NCBI GenBank assembly: GCA_964421675.1
Contig: CAYQXV010000003.1
Coordinates: 55,015-119,014, forward strand
DNA: 64,000 nucleotides
Direction of reading: 5' to 3'
Source of the DNA: CALLPQ01 sp964421675
Lineage (GTDB): Bacteria; Pseudomonadota; Alphaproteobacteria; Caulobacterales; Parvularculaceae
This document shows, piece by piece, positions 35,271 to 43,799 of the stretch; within the stretch, counting starts at the first letter, position 1, and each line of letters starts with the position of its first letter. The position numbers were made by a program, and so were the translations under genes. The notes beneath the pieces were generated by a model. It was not told the origin of the DNA. It did not search any database and saw only the letters and a program-made list of their open reading frames with translations.

Positions 35271-37217
35271 GTGACTGATACAATTCAACGGTACAATGCC
35301 AATAGTTTTAGCGTTTGGGGATTCATCAAAGGCTTTGGTAAACTATTGATCGGTTTTCTGCTCCTGCTACAGGGCATTCTGGGTCTGATCTTGCTGTTAG
35401 CGGTTGTTGCGATTGTGACCAATTTTAATGGTAACTTCGCTGGCAATAATGACAAACTCGAAACTGTCATCGAGGCGGATAGTGCCTTCATTCTCAACCC
35501 TGTCGGGGTGATCACCGAATTGGCCCCTGAGCGCGATTCTTTTGAAGACCTGATTGAGAGCGCTTACGGCATCCAGGAACCTTCGCGCATTGCTATTTCT
35601 GATGTCATCAAATCAATCCGTGCGGCCAAAGATGATAAGCGCATCAAAGCGATGGTGATCGATTTTGATTCCGTAGGAATTTCGGGCACAAGTAAAGTCT
35701 ATACGCTGATAGATGAGATCAAGGAATTTAAAACCTCTGGCAAGAAGGTTTACGCGATTGGGAATTTTTTCGGACAGTCACAATATCTGGTTGCCTCCCA
35801 TGCGGATGAAATTCTGATGAATAAAAGCGGCGGCTTGTCGCTATATGGATATGGCGTTTATCGCACCTATTATAAATCGCTTTTGGAGAAGCTGAAAATT
35901 ACCACGCATGTTTTCCGCGTTGGAACTTATAAAGCTGCAGTTGAACCACAATTGCGCGATGATATGTCTCCGGAAGCAAAAGTTGCAAATCAGGAATTTG
36001 TTGATGCGCTATGGTCTAAATTTACCCAGACCGTTGCGACCAATCGCAATATCACGCCGGAAATGGTTAATCGCTATGCGGACCAATATAATGAAGTTCT
36101 GAAACAGTATGGCGGTGATGATGCGACGGCGGCATTGGAATCTGGCTTGGTTGATCGCATTGAGCGCCCATCTGCTATTCGTAAATATCTGATCGAACTT
36201 TTCGGTGAGAGCAGTAATGAAGACCGCGACTTTAAATATGTGACGTTCAAGCCTTATCTTGCCACGTTGAATAAAGACGTTGAGGCGGACAAGGACCGGG
36301 TCGCGATTGTAACTGCAGCGGGAACGATTATGCCGGGGCGCAGTATTCCCGGACAAACTGCGGGAAGTGTCACCATTGTCGATTATCTGAAAAAAGCCAG
36401 AAAAGATGAAAAGGTCAAAGCCGTTGTCTTGCGTGTTGATAGCCCAGGCGGATCAGCATTTGCATCGGAAGTGATTCACGATTCTATCCTTGAGCTGCAA
36501 GCTGCCGGTAAACCTGTCATCGTATCCATGGGCTCGCTCGCTGCCTCTGGGGGATATTTAATCGCAGCCCCAGCAGACGAAATCTGGGCGGCACCGACAA
36601 CAATCACAGGTTCCATCGGAATCTTTGCAACGTTCAATACGCTTGAAAATCTCGCTGCTGAAGCCGGGGTCTATACGGACGGCGTTGGCACGACATCGCA
36701 AGCCTCTATTTTAGGCGCTGGCATTGGCCCGCTTCCTGAAACAACAAAGGAAGCGTTTCAGCTGACAACCGAGAGCGGATATGATGATTTTCTAACCATT
36801 GTTGCTGAAGGGCGCGGCCTTGAAAAATCATATGTTGATAGCGTTGGGCAGGGGCGTATCTGGACCGGCGAGCGCGCCTTGGATCTAAAGCTTGTGGACA
36901 ATCTTGGCGATCTTGATGATGCCGTTGCTGCTGCGGCGGCGAAAGCTGAACTAACCGACTATACGGTGACCCGCTTTGAAGATCGTCGCACCCCTTGGGA
37001 GCGCCTGATTGGCGGGGCGTCGGCGCAAATTGTCGAGGCATCTGGTTTGCACCGTGCCATCGCCAAGCGTCAGCAATCCGGGATTGGTCAACTTCTAAAT
37101 GCTGTCGATGAGCATGCTGACTTCCTTGCCAGTTTTAACGATCCCAATAATCTGTATATGCGCTGCTTGCCATGCGAGGGCGTTACTCAGAGCGAAGTAA
37201 ACAAGAGCCTGCGGTAA
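35271..37217 (+). CDS. sppA: Signal peptide peptidase SppA, 67K type
   Basis: The protein has 648 residues with one N-terminal transmembrane helix (about 23-45) and two tandem S49 domains, the long SppA architecture. The general-base Lys is in GTYKAAVEP (K221) in the first domain and the nucleophile Ser in GSLAASGGYL (S426) in the second. An ITGSIGIFATF segment follows. It degrades released signal peptides in the inner membrane. Start GTG 35271 has AAGGGG upstream. A different S49 protein is at the window start. Confidence 0.93.
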   Translation: MTDTIQRYNANSFSVWGFIKGFGKLLIGFLLLLQGILGLILLLAVVAIVTNFNGNFAGNNDKLETVIEADSAFILNPVGVITELAPERDSFEDLIESAYGIQEPSRIAISDVIKSIRAAKDDKRIKAMVIDFDSVGISGTSKVYTLIDEIKEFKTSGKKVYAIGNFFGQSQYLVASHADEILMNKSGGLSLYGYGVYRTYYKSLLEKLKITTHVFRVGTYKAAVEPQLRDDMSPEAKVANQEFVDALWSKFTQTVATNRNITPEMVNRYADQYNEVLKQYGGDDATAALESGLVDRIERPSAIRKYLIELFGESSNEDRDFKYVTFKPYLATLNKDVEADKDRVAIVTAAGTIMPGRSIPGQTAGSVTIVDYLKKARKDEKVKAVVLRVDSPGGSAFASEVIHDSILELQAAGKPVIVSMGSLAASGGYLIAAPADEIWAAPTTITGSIGIFATFNTLENLAAEAGVYTDGVGTTSQASILGAGIGPLPETTKEAFQLTTESGYDDFLTIVAEGRGLEKSYVDSVGQGRIWTGERALDLKLVDNLGDLDDAVAAAAAKAELTDYTVTRFEDRRTPWERLIGGASAQIVEASGLHRAIAKRQQSGIGQLLNAVDEHADFLASFNDPNNLYMRCLPCEGVTQSEVNKSLR

Positions 37218-37349
37218 GAGGGGTAAAGGCCACTCACGCCATAGGGCTAGCCTGTTGGCGCGGGTGTTGCTCTCTGGGTCTCGTTATGATTTGCGAGGAT
37301 GTGCGGTTGGCCTCTTCGCAAATGGAACGATGCGCCTTATATCTTGCAC

Positions 37350-37934
37350 ATGTCAGATTTAATGAGATATGCAAGCCAGCTTGATGAAATTTCCAAGGAT
37401 GGGCAGTTACCACCCGTTGATCGCTGGGATCCGCCCTTTTGCGGGAACCTGGATCTTATCATCAAGTCAGATGGCACCTGGATTCATGAGGGCACGCCCA
37501 TCGGGCGCGCGCGTCTTGTGCGCTTATTTTCCACCGTGTTGAAAAAAGAAGATGAGAAATTCTTCCTCGTCACTCCCGTTGAAAAACTTGGAATAATCGT
37601 CGAGGACGCGCCGTTCCTCGCCGTGAGTTTGACCCAATCAATGCAAGGCGATGTAGAGCTGCTGACCTTTAAAACAAATGTTGGCGACACGGCGGTGGCC
37701 GGACAAGACCATAAGATTGAGTATCGAAAGCGCCTCGGCGGTGAAGACAGCGCGCCTTACATACATGTGCGTGCTGGCCTTGAAGCGAAAATCGCACGTC
37801 CGGTTTTTTATGACATGATCAATCTTGCGCAAACGCGCATGGTCGACGGCGTTGAAATGTTCGGCGTCACTTCAGAAGGAATATTTTTTGAGTTTTGCCG
37901 TGCATCTGATCTTTCCATGGAGGCGGGGCAATGA
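37350..37934 (+). CDS. DUF1285 family protein
   Basis: The sequence has the DUF1285 features: WDPPFCGNLDLIIKSDGTWIHEGTPIGRARLVRLFSTVLKKEDEKFFLVTPVEKLGI near the N-terminus and then a beta-rich domain. No catalytic motif is recognised. The family is cytoplasmic, of unknown role, and often next to the Nudix and CCA-adding genes as here. The start is uncertain: ATG 37350 gives a sensible N-terminus but lacks a clear ribosome binding site, and ATG 37362 is possible. Its end overlaps the Nudix gene by 4 bases. Confidence 0.75.
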   Translation: MSDLMRYASQLDEISKDGQLPPVDRWDPPFCGNLDLIIKSDGTWIHEGTPIGRARLVRLFSTVLKKEDEKFFLVTPVEKLGIIVEDAPFLAVSLTQSMQGDVELLTFKTNVGDTAVAGQDHKIEYRKRLGGEDSAPYIHVRAGLEAKIARPVFYDMINLAQTRMVDGVEMFGVTSEGIFFEFCRASDLSMEAGQ

Positions 37935-38578
37935 CTGAGAAACTCTCCGCCGGCGGGACTGATCTTGAAAGCGACATGAAGGCACTTTTGAGTAAAGCGC
38001 CGCCGCGCAATACCCGTGAAATGTTTTTGGAATTAAACCCGCATCTGTCTGAAGATAAGATTTTTCTCGATCGCTATGAGGAAAGAAAGGAAGCGGCAGT
38101 CCTTGTGCCTGTAATAAACCGGCCAGAGCCGACTGTTTTGCTGACGGTTCGCTCTCAGGATATGCCGTCCCATGCGGGCCAGATTAGTTTTCCTGGCGGA
38201 CGTGTGCATACTGATGATCCCTCACATGAACATACAGCCTTGCGTGAGACCCATGAGGAAGTCGGTATTCCCCCCAATGCGGTGAAGATTATGGGCGACC
38301 TTGGCGTGCATGTGGGCGGTAAGGGCTATAATGTGACGCCCTATGTGGGGATTGTTGATGCCTCTGTTGCCTTCCGCGCCTGTCCGCGCGAGGTTCAGGA
38401 AATTTTTGAAGTCCCGTTGCGGTTTTTGCTGGATATTTCCAATCACCGGACCGAAGAAAAGTCGTTCCGCGAAACAAAATTCCGAATGTTTGCAGTTCCC
38501 TGGAACGAATATCATATTTGGGGGCTGACGGCGGGTATTTTGCGCTCCTTTGCTGAACGTATGGTAACCATAAGGTGA
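37931..38578 (+). CDS. Nudix hydrolase, CoA-pyrophosphatase type
   Basis: The Nudix box is visible as GRVHTDDPSHEHTALRETHEEVGI (REXXEE core), preceded by the SHAGQISFPGG segment that marks the CoA-pyrophosphatase (NUDT7-like) subgroup. It would cleave CoA or related nucleoside diphosphate derivatives. The protein is 215 residues. ATG 37931 overlaps the DUF1285 stop, and its own stop overlaps the GTG of the next gene, so the three are translationally coupled. Confidence 0.88.
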   Translation: MTEKLSAGGTDLESDMKALLSKAPPRNTREMFLELNPHLSEDKIFLDRYEERKEAAVLVPVINRPEPTVLLTVRSQDMPSHAGQISFPGGRVHTDDPSHEHTALRETHEEVGIPPNAVKIMGDLGVHVGGKGYNVTPYVGIVDASVAFRACPREVQEIFEVPLRFLLDISNHRTEEKSFRETKFRMFAVPWNEYHIWGLTAGILRSFAERMVTIR

Positions 38579-39852
38579 CGACCAACGTGCCTGATCATTT
38601 GCAAAATAGCCGACCATTGAGCGCGGACGAGCAACGCCATTTTTCGTGGCTTCAGGGCGATGATCTTAAATTGATTTTTCAAACGCTGAATACATCGACG
38701 CAAATTCGTGTGCGCGCGGTGGGGGGATGTGTTCGCGATAGTTTGCTCGGTCAAACTCCCAGCGATATTGATCTGGCCACCGATCATTTACCGGAAGCGG
38801 TGCTCGAAAAGTTGAGCGCCAAGGGGGTGCGCGTAATTCCCACCGGATTATCCCATGGGACCGTAACCGCTATCTTGCCATCGGGCCCCATGGAGATAAC
38901 GACCCTGCGCCGCGATGAACAAACTGATGGCCGCCATGCCACTGTTGCCTTTACCGATGACTGGAAAATTGATGCAGAGCGCCGCGACTTTACCATGAAT
39001 GCGCTCTTCGTGGGGGCAGACAATAGGCTCTATGACCCGGTGGGAGGATGGGAAGATTTGCAGGCATCGCGGGTTCAGTTTATTGGCAATGCGAATGAGC
39101 GCATAAAAGAAGACTATCTGCGTATTTTGAGATTTTTTCGGTTTTCGGCGCGCTTTGCAAAACACTATGATGAGGTAGCGATCGCAGCAATAGGCAACCA
39201 TCTGACAGGTTTGGAAAGCTTATCGCGTGAACGGGTTGGCGCTGAGCTATTGAAAATTATTTCTTTGCCGCAATCACCGGTAACGCTGACGCTGATGAAG
39301 GAGCTGGGCGTGCTTGGTAGGCTGATTGACGCTCATGCGGATACGGATTGCTTTGCTCGGTGGCGCGATATTGTTCGCAGCGGCGATGTGGTAACTGGCC
39401 TCAACGCCTTATACCCTTCTCATGATGAGGCAATTAATGATGAGGCAGTGCGAAAACGCATCGGAGCCGCCCTTAGATTGTCGAACCAGCAATGCCGTCA
39501 ATTGGGTGATGTAGAACGTTGCATTGTTCAGGTTTCTAAAATTACTGATAAGGAGAGTGCCAAACGCGCGCTTTACCATGTTGGTAAAGACTTATGGGTG
39601 AGCGCATTGTCGCTTGGCGCCGCGCGGGGAAATATTTCCAAGGAAATATTTAATTCTTATCAGGGCTTGCCCGGTCAATGGGAAATTCCAATCTTTCCCA
39701 TTGGCGGGAATGATCTGGTTGACCTTGGCATGGTGCCGGGTCCCGATTTTTCAGAATGCCTGGCCGCCATAGAAAATTTGTGGATCGAAAAAAAATACCC
39801 GAACCGCGATGTCGCCTTACAAATTGCAAGAGATTATATTGCCAGCAAATAA
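38575..39852 (+). CDS. CCA tRNA nucleotidyltransferase / poly(A) polymerase family
   Basis: The class II nucleotidyltransferase signature is VRAVGGCVRDSLLGQTPSDIDLATD, with the DxD metal motif. FTMNALFVG and DPVGGWEDLQ follow, then RIKEDYLRILRFFRFSARFA, the conserved ERxxxD/RILR region. The alphaproteobacterial version adds CCA to tRNA 3' ends. GTG 38575 overlaps the Nudix stop by 4 bases. At 425 residues it has normal length. Confidence 0.93.
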   Translation: MTTNVPDHLQNSRPLSADEQRHFSWLQGDDLKLIFQTLNTSTQIRVRAVGGCVRDSLLGQTPSDIDLATDHLPEAVLEKLSAKGVRVIPTGLSHGTVTAILPSGPMEITTLRRDEQTDGRHATVAFTDDWKIDAERRDFTMNALFVGADNRLYDPVGGWEDLQASRVQFIGNANERIKEDYLRILRFFRFSARFAKHYDEVAIAAIGNHLTGLESLSRERVGAELLKIISLPQSPVTLTLMKELGVLGRLIDAHADTDCFARWRDIVRSGDVVTGLNALYPSHDEAINDEAVRKRIGAALRLSNQQCRQLGDVERCIVQVSKITDKESAKRALYHVGKDLWVSALSLGAARGNISKEIFNSYQGLPGQWEIPIFPIGGNDLVDLGMVPGPDFSECLAAIENLWIEKKYPNRDVALQIARDYIASK

Positions 39853-39886
39853 AAAGCCCGGCATCTATGATGATACCGGGCTTGAT
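39853..39886 (-). terminator. Terminator of the metallo-beta-lactamase-fold gene
   Basis: AAGCCCGG-CATC and GATA-CCGGGCTT pair; read on the - strand the stem is followed by TTTTTATTT. It therefore terminates the leftward gene and lies immediately after the rightward CCA gene, so it may slow transcripts from both sides. Confidence 0.75.
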
Positions 39887-39911
39887 GTTTAGGTAGGTAA
39901 AACAGGCAGGC

Positions 39912-40829
39912 TTATTCTGCTGTTAATGAGCGATAGGCTGTACGTGTCATAAATTCATCTTTGATAAAGCCATTGCCCCATTTTTTGGATAGCTTTTTGA
40001 GCGGTTTTTTCGCGACAACTTCATCCTCTGATAGGCCCTTATCGACTAATTTTTGAACCTTCTCGCGAACTTTCACCAGCATGTCTCTTGTGTCTTGAAG
40101 GTCTTGGCGTGTTGACAGGGGACCATGTCCGGGAATGATTTTTACATCCTCATTAACGAGTTCAAGAACGCCGTTATGGGCCGCAATATAACCGTCAATG
40201 CCGCCCCCGCTTGCTATGTCGATGAATGGATAGCCGCCATTGAAAAACACATCGCCCATATGAACGACATTGACGTCTTTTAGAAACACAATCGCATCAC
40301 CATCGGTGTGCGCCAATTCATGGTGTTGAATGTGGATGTCGTGATCATTCCAATAGAAATTGATCTCATCGGAAAAGGTAATGACCGGTAGCGCACCAGG
40401 GTTCGCAGGTTCGATGTTGCGTTCCTCGCTTCCTTCAAGCAAACGCTTTCGAACATTATCATGAGCGACAATCATGGCGCCTGCATTGTGAAAATTCTCA
40501 TTACCGCCCGCATGATCGCCATGCCAATGGGTATTCAGCACAAAGCTAGGCGCATCTTCGGTGAGTTCGCCGATTGCTGCCAAAATACGCTCAGAGAGCG
40601 GGGCAAACTGGTCGTCAATAATGAACGGGCCATCCGCGCCAACTGACAATCCAATATTGCCGCCGGCACCTTCGAGCATATATACGCCCGGCACAACTTC
40701 AGTGGTTTTGATTTCGACGCTTGCAAACCGGTCGTCATTTTGTGCGGCGGCCGTTGCGGCAAATGCGAGGCTCAAAAGCGGGACCGAAGCGCGCAGCATG
40801 ATTTTTTTTAAAGATGAGTAGTCTTGCAT
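39912..40829 (-). CDS. Exported metallo-beta-lactamase-fold hydrolase
   Basis: The metal motif HxHxDH is present as NTHWHGDHAGGNENF, with later ligands in HHELAHTDGDAI, VVHMGDVFFNGGYP and IIPGHGPLS. A signal peptide (LKKIMLRASVPLLSLAFAATAAAQ) sends it to the periplasm. The Arg/Lys-rich C-terminal helix is longer than in the lactamases themselves. Substrate is unknown; subclass B3 and quinoprotein relay relatives share this shape. ATG 40829 is preceded on the - strand by TTAGGAGAG; an in-frame ATG at 40877 has no such site. Confidence 0.88.
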   Translation of the reverse strand: MQDYSSLKKIMLRASVPLLSLAFAATAAAQNDDRFASVEIKTTEVVPGVYMLEGAGGNIGLSVGADGPFIIDDQFAPLSERILAAIGELTEDAPSFVLNTHWHGDHAGGNENFHNAGAMIVAHDNVRKRLLEGSEERNIEPANPGALPVITFSDEINFYWNDHDIHIQHHELAHTDGDAIVFLKDVNVVHMGDVFFNGGYPFIDIASGGGIDGYIAAHNGVLELVNEDVKIIPGHGPLSTRQDLQDTRDMLVKVREKVQKLVDKGLSEDEVVAKKPLKKLSKKWGNGFIKDEFMTRTAYRSLTAE

Positions 40830-40972
40830 GGGATGAACTCTCCTAAAGAAATCCATAAATATCGTTGTCGCCACCATAGCAGTTTTGCAACCTTCACGAA
40901 ATCACGAATGGGATATCAATTTTTCGTTGATTGGTTTTTCACATCTTTCATCTTATTGCTGTTTGTTCTTTA

Positions 40973-41001
40973 TTGCTGAATGTTATGGGCCGGTGTATAG
41001 C
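40973..41001 (+). promoter_or_regulatory. Candidate promoter of the DAHP synthase gene
   Basis: TTGCTG (40973-40978) and TATAGC (40996-41001) are exactly 17 bases apart, about 65 bases before ATG 41068. It also argues against the longer upstream frame from 40885 being translated. Confidence 0.45.
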
Positions 41002-41067
41002 ACGTGCAGAATAAACGGGCTTCAAAACGCAATATGGTGCGAAATTAGCGCGTTAATGGAGATGAAT

Positions 41068-42417
41068 ATGTCATGGTCTGTCGATAGTTGGCGTGAAAAG
41101 CCAGCGCGCCATATACCAGATGATTATCCGGATCGTTCTGCGCTTGGTCAGGTTGAGCAGGAATTGTCCAGCTATCCCCCTCTGGTTTTTGCCGGTGAAG
41201 TCAGAACGTTGCGTGAGTCTCTCGCCAAGGTTGCCGCCGGGCAAGCTTTTTTGCTGCAGGGTGGAGATTGCGCTGAGAGCTTTAAGGAATTTCATCCCAA
41301 TACTATTCGCGATACCTTCAGAGTGCTTTTGCAAATGTCTGTCGCATTGACCTTTGGGGCTGCCGTGCCCGTGGTGAAGGTGGGCCGTATTGCCGGACAA
41401 TTTGCCAAACCTCGATCTGCCCCTACGGAGACCCGTGATGGCGTTACTTTACCGAGCTATCGCGGTGACAATATTAATGGCATGGAGTTCACGGAGGCGG
41501 AACGTCTGCCGGACCCCCAGCGTTTATTGCGCGCCTATGGGCAAGCGGCCTCAACGCTGAACCTGATAAGAGCTTTTGCGAGCGGCGGGTATGCATCGCT
41601 AGAAAATGTCCATCGTTGGAATTTGGAGTTCGTTGCTGATAATCCACAAAAGGAACGGTATGGCGAGCTTGCTACCAAAATTTCTGAATCATTGAAATTT
41701 ATGGAAGCGTGCGGCGTCGCGAATGTTAGGGCTCTGCGGGAAGTTGATTTTTTCACCAGCCATGAAGCGCTATTGCTCGGCTATGAGCAGTCCATGACGC
41801 GCATCGATTCGACTACGGATAAATGGTACGATACCTCCGGGCATATGGTCTGGATTGGTGACCGGACCCGCCAACCCGATGGTGCTCATGTCGAGTTCTG
41901 CCGAGGGATAGAAAACCCGATTGGAATAAAATGTGGGCCCACATTGGTGCCCGACGATTTGATTCAATTGCTGGATATTTTGAATCCGGAAAATGCAGCT
42001 GGGCGTATCGTTTTGATTGCGCGATTTGGGGCTGGCAAGGTTGAGGATGGTCTGCCGCCGCTGGTTCGCAAGGTTACCGAGGCTGGGCGTAATGTTGTTT
42101 GGTCCTGTGACCCCATGCATGGCAACACGGTTAAGGCAGAAAATGGCTATAAAACGCGTCCCTTTGATTCTATCTCAAGTGAGGTGCAAACCTTCTTCGA
42201 GGTGTGCCGCGCAGAGGGAGCCTATCCTGGCGGGGTGCATTTTGAGATGACAGGGCAAAATGTGACTGAATGCTTGGGCGGTGCTTATGCGATTTCGGAG
42301 ACGGATCTCTCCTCACGCTATCATACCCATTGCGATCCGCGTTTAAATGCCAGTCAGTCTTTGGAGTTGGCTTTTATCCTTGCTGATCAGCTGAAGGTCG
42401 CTCGCGACAAAATCTAA
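41068..42417 (+). CDS. 3-deoxy-7-phosphoheptulonate synthase, class II
   Basis: The protein has the class II (plant/mycobacterial-type) DAHP synthase features: SWREKPARHIPDDYPD at the N-terminus, LLQGGDCAESF, VPVVKVGRIAGQFAKPRS, SYRGDNING, VRALREVDFFTSHEALLLGYE, VVWSCDPMHGNT and GGVHFEMTGQNVTECLGG. It joins PEP and erythrose 4-phosphate in the first step of the shikimate pathway. GGAG lies 7-10 bases before ATG 41068, which matches the family start; 449 residues. Confidence 0.95.
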   Translation: MSWSVDSWREKPARHIPDDYPDRSALGQVEQELSSYPPLVFAGEVRTLRESLAKVAAGQAFLLQGGDCAESFKEFHPNTIRDTFRVLLQMSVALTFGAAVPVVKVGRIAGQFAKPRSAPTETRDGVTLPSYRGDNINGMEFTEAERLPDPQRLLRAYGQAASTLNLIRAFASGGYASLENVHRWNLEFVADNPQKERYGELATKISESLKFMEACGVANVRALREVDFFTSHEALLLGYEQSMTRIDSTTDKWYDTSGHMVWIGDRTRQPDGAHVEFCRGIENPIGIKCGPTLVPDDLIQLLDILNPENAAGRIVLIARFGAGKVEDGLPPLVRKVTEAGRNVVWSCDPMHGNTVKAENGYKTRPFDSISSEVQTFFEVCRAEGAYPGGVHFEMTGQNVTECLGGAYAISETDLSSRYHTHCDPRLNASQSLELAFILADQLKVARDKI

Positions 42418-42537
42418 TAGTTTTGCACCTTTCAATTGCTTGGCTACCTGCGATTGTTTTAATTGTTGGGAGGGGAGTAGTCATGCGTGGCTTTCAAACA
42501 AATAGAAAGCTGCAAAGATGAGTATGCTTGAATACTG

Positions 42538-42571
42538 CACAAAAAAACGGCCCCTCAAGAGGGGCCGTTTC
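42538..42571 (-). terminator. Terminator of the VPLPA-CTERM gene
   Basis: AAACGGCCCCT and AGGGGCCGTTT form a perfect 11-bp stem around CAAG. Read on the - strand it is followed by a run of T, fitting a strong terminator 24 bases after the leftward gene. Confidence 0.9.
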
Positions 42572-42594
42572 TCAATCACAATGTGATTTAATAG

Positions 42595-43212
42595 TTATGC
42601 AGTTTTGCGACGACGACGCATTGCAACTGAACCACCAAGAAGAGCTGTTGCCATCAAAGGCAGAGCTGCTGGAAGTGGAATAGCAGGAGCTGATCCACTC
42701 AGCGAAAGCTGGAAGAAGTCAATGTTTGTGTCGTCAGTAACGATTACATCAAAGAAACCGTTAGAGTTGATACCTGACAAAAATCCTGCTGAAGCAAGAT
42801 CAAGTACGTATGTACCAGCGCCATTAGCAAGAACGTTTGGGTTACCAAGAAGCGTGTATGCTGAACCCAGTGTTGTACCACCGATACCAAAACCAGCGAA
42901 CAAACGGTCATTTGCTGAACCAGCTAATGCATCGTTGATTTGGATGGTCAATGTACCAGCTGTGAAACCCATGCCACCAAGACCGGTAAAACGGTGTGCG
43001 ACTGAACGGTTAACCAGATTGCTGTCTGTAGGGCCAAAAATGCCGCCACCAGTAACAGTACCACCAAAAGCTGCGAGTGCAGCTGGGCCTACTGTAGCAA
43101 TATCACCTGGATCGTCATTACCGTCACTTGCAGTAACCATGAGTGATTCAGCGTTAGCAGCACCTGCAAGAAGCAAGGTCGATGCAGCGCCTAAAAGGAA
43201 TTTCTTTAACAT
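42595..43212 (-). CDS. VPLPA-CTERM (PEP-CTERM-like) surface protein
   Basis: A signal peptide (MLKKFLLGAASTLLLAGAANA) and a C-terminal sorting tail bracket a Gly/Thr/Ala-rich body of about 150 residues with no Cys. The tail is IPLPAALPLMATALLGGSVA followed by RRRRK: motif, hydrophobic helix, basic end, as in VPLPA-CTERM proteins sorted by exosortases. No exosortase is in this window. Codons are biased to A/T-ending forms unlike neighbours, which together with the strong terminator and GGAG ribosome binding site suggests high expression. The body resembles no family I know. Confidence 0.8.
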   Translation of the reverse strand: MLKKFLLGAASTLLLAGAANAESLMVTASDGNDDPGDIATVGPAALAAFGGTVTGGGIFGPTDSNLVNRSVAHRFTGLGGMGFTAGTLTIQINDALAGSANDRLFAGFGIGGTTLGSAYTLLGNPNVLANGAGTYVLDLASAGFLSGINSNGFFDVIVTDDTNIDFFQLSLSGSAPAIPLPAALPLMATALLGGSVAMRRRRKTA

Positions 43213-43221
43213 ATATGTCTC
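43209..43221. repeat. Palindrome-bearing 13-mer, copy at the VPLPA-CTERM start
   Basis: ACATATATGTCTC, containing the perfect 10-base palindrome ACATATATGT, overlaps the start codon and ribosome binding site of the leftward gene. An exact copy is at 43405-43417. Confidence 0.5.
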
Positions 43222-43799
43222 CGACGTTGTTTAACTTATTTTCGTGCGCGCCAGAGGGATCCCCGAAACAACGCGCTACCCCTTACTTAAGAAAGGTGAG
43301 ATTGTCGTATCATCTTAAAACAGGCCTCGCAAGCGGCACTTGTCCCAAACTGACCAGAAAATAGGTAAATTTATGTTTTTGTGCCAGCACATGCCCAAAG
43401 TGGGACATATATGTCTCAGAATCGTGACAAACATGGTCGGAATATGGCCAAATCGGGGCCAATGGTGTTAAGAAAAAGTTAATAGTAACAGTAGGTTGCG
43501 GCAATGCCCTCTTAAGTTGTGCATATGCGAATGGTTTCTGATTCTTAATGGTTCGATGTATGCAAAAATGTCGATAAATTCCGTTATTTATGTCTGATTA
43601 TTAGGGTTGGTCTCTCCAATCCAGAGGAATTCCGATTCTTTTGGATTCGATCTCTCGCCATCAAATGACCCTTGTTCAATCGACTTCTCGGCACGATTCG
43701 CTTACACCATAGTTCACGATGAATTAGCGCTGCATTGATGGGATATCCGCAATACGGATCGCTGTTCTTTATGAACGAAGTAATTGGGAGAATGCTGCA
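43213..43799. other. Long intergenic region between the VPLPA-CTERM and DUF4139 genes
   Basis: Nearly 590 bases between two divergent genes with no credible gene inside. It holds the second ACATATATGTCTC (43405-43417), a TGTCCCA/TGGGACA pair (43341-43347 and 43401-43407), and a TGTGC-CA-GCACA palindrome near 43378-43392. An A/T-rich tract lies around 43470-43600. It probably carries the regulatory regions for both directions. I saw no known riboswitch. Confidence 0.5.
43405..43417. repeat. Palindrome-bearing 13-mer, distal copy
   Basis: Exact second copy of ACATATATGTCTC, 196 bases from the first, inside the divergent intergenic region. Possible regulator site. Confidence 0.5.

Noticed and set aside
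40885..41067. A longer start for the DAHP synthase (61 extra residues)
   Set aside because: A better promoter lies inside this stretch (40973-41001), the extension is not family-like, and ATG 41068 has a GGAG site and the usual N-terminus.
42605..43234. A 209-residue + strand frame opposite the VPLPA-CTERM gene
   Set aside because: No start signals and no recognisable features, while the - strand gene has a signal peptide and sorting tail.
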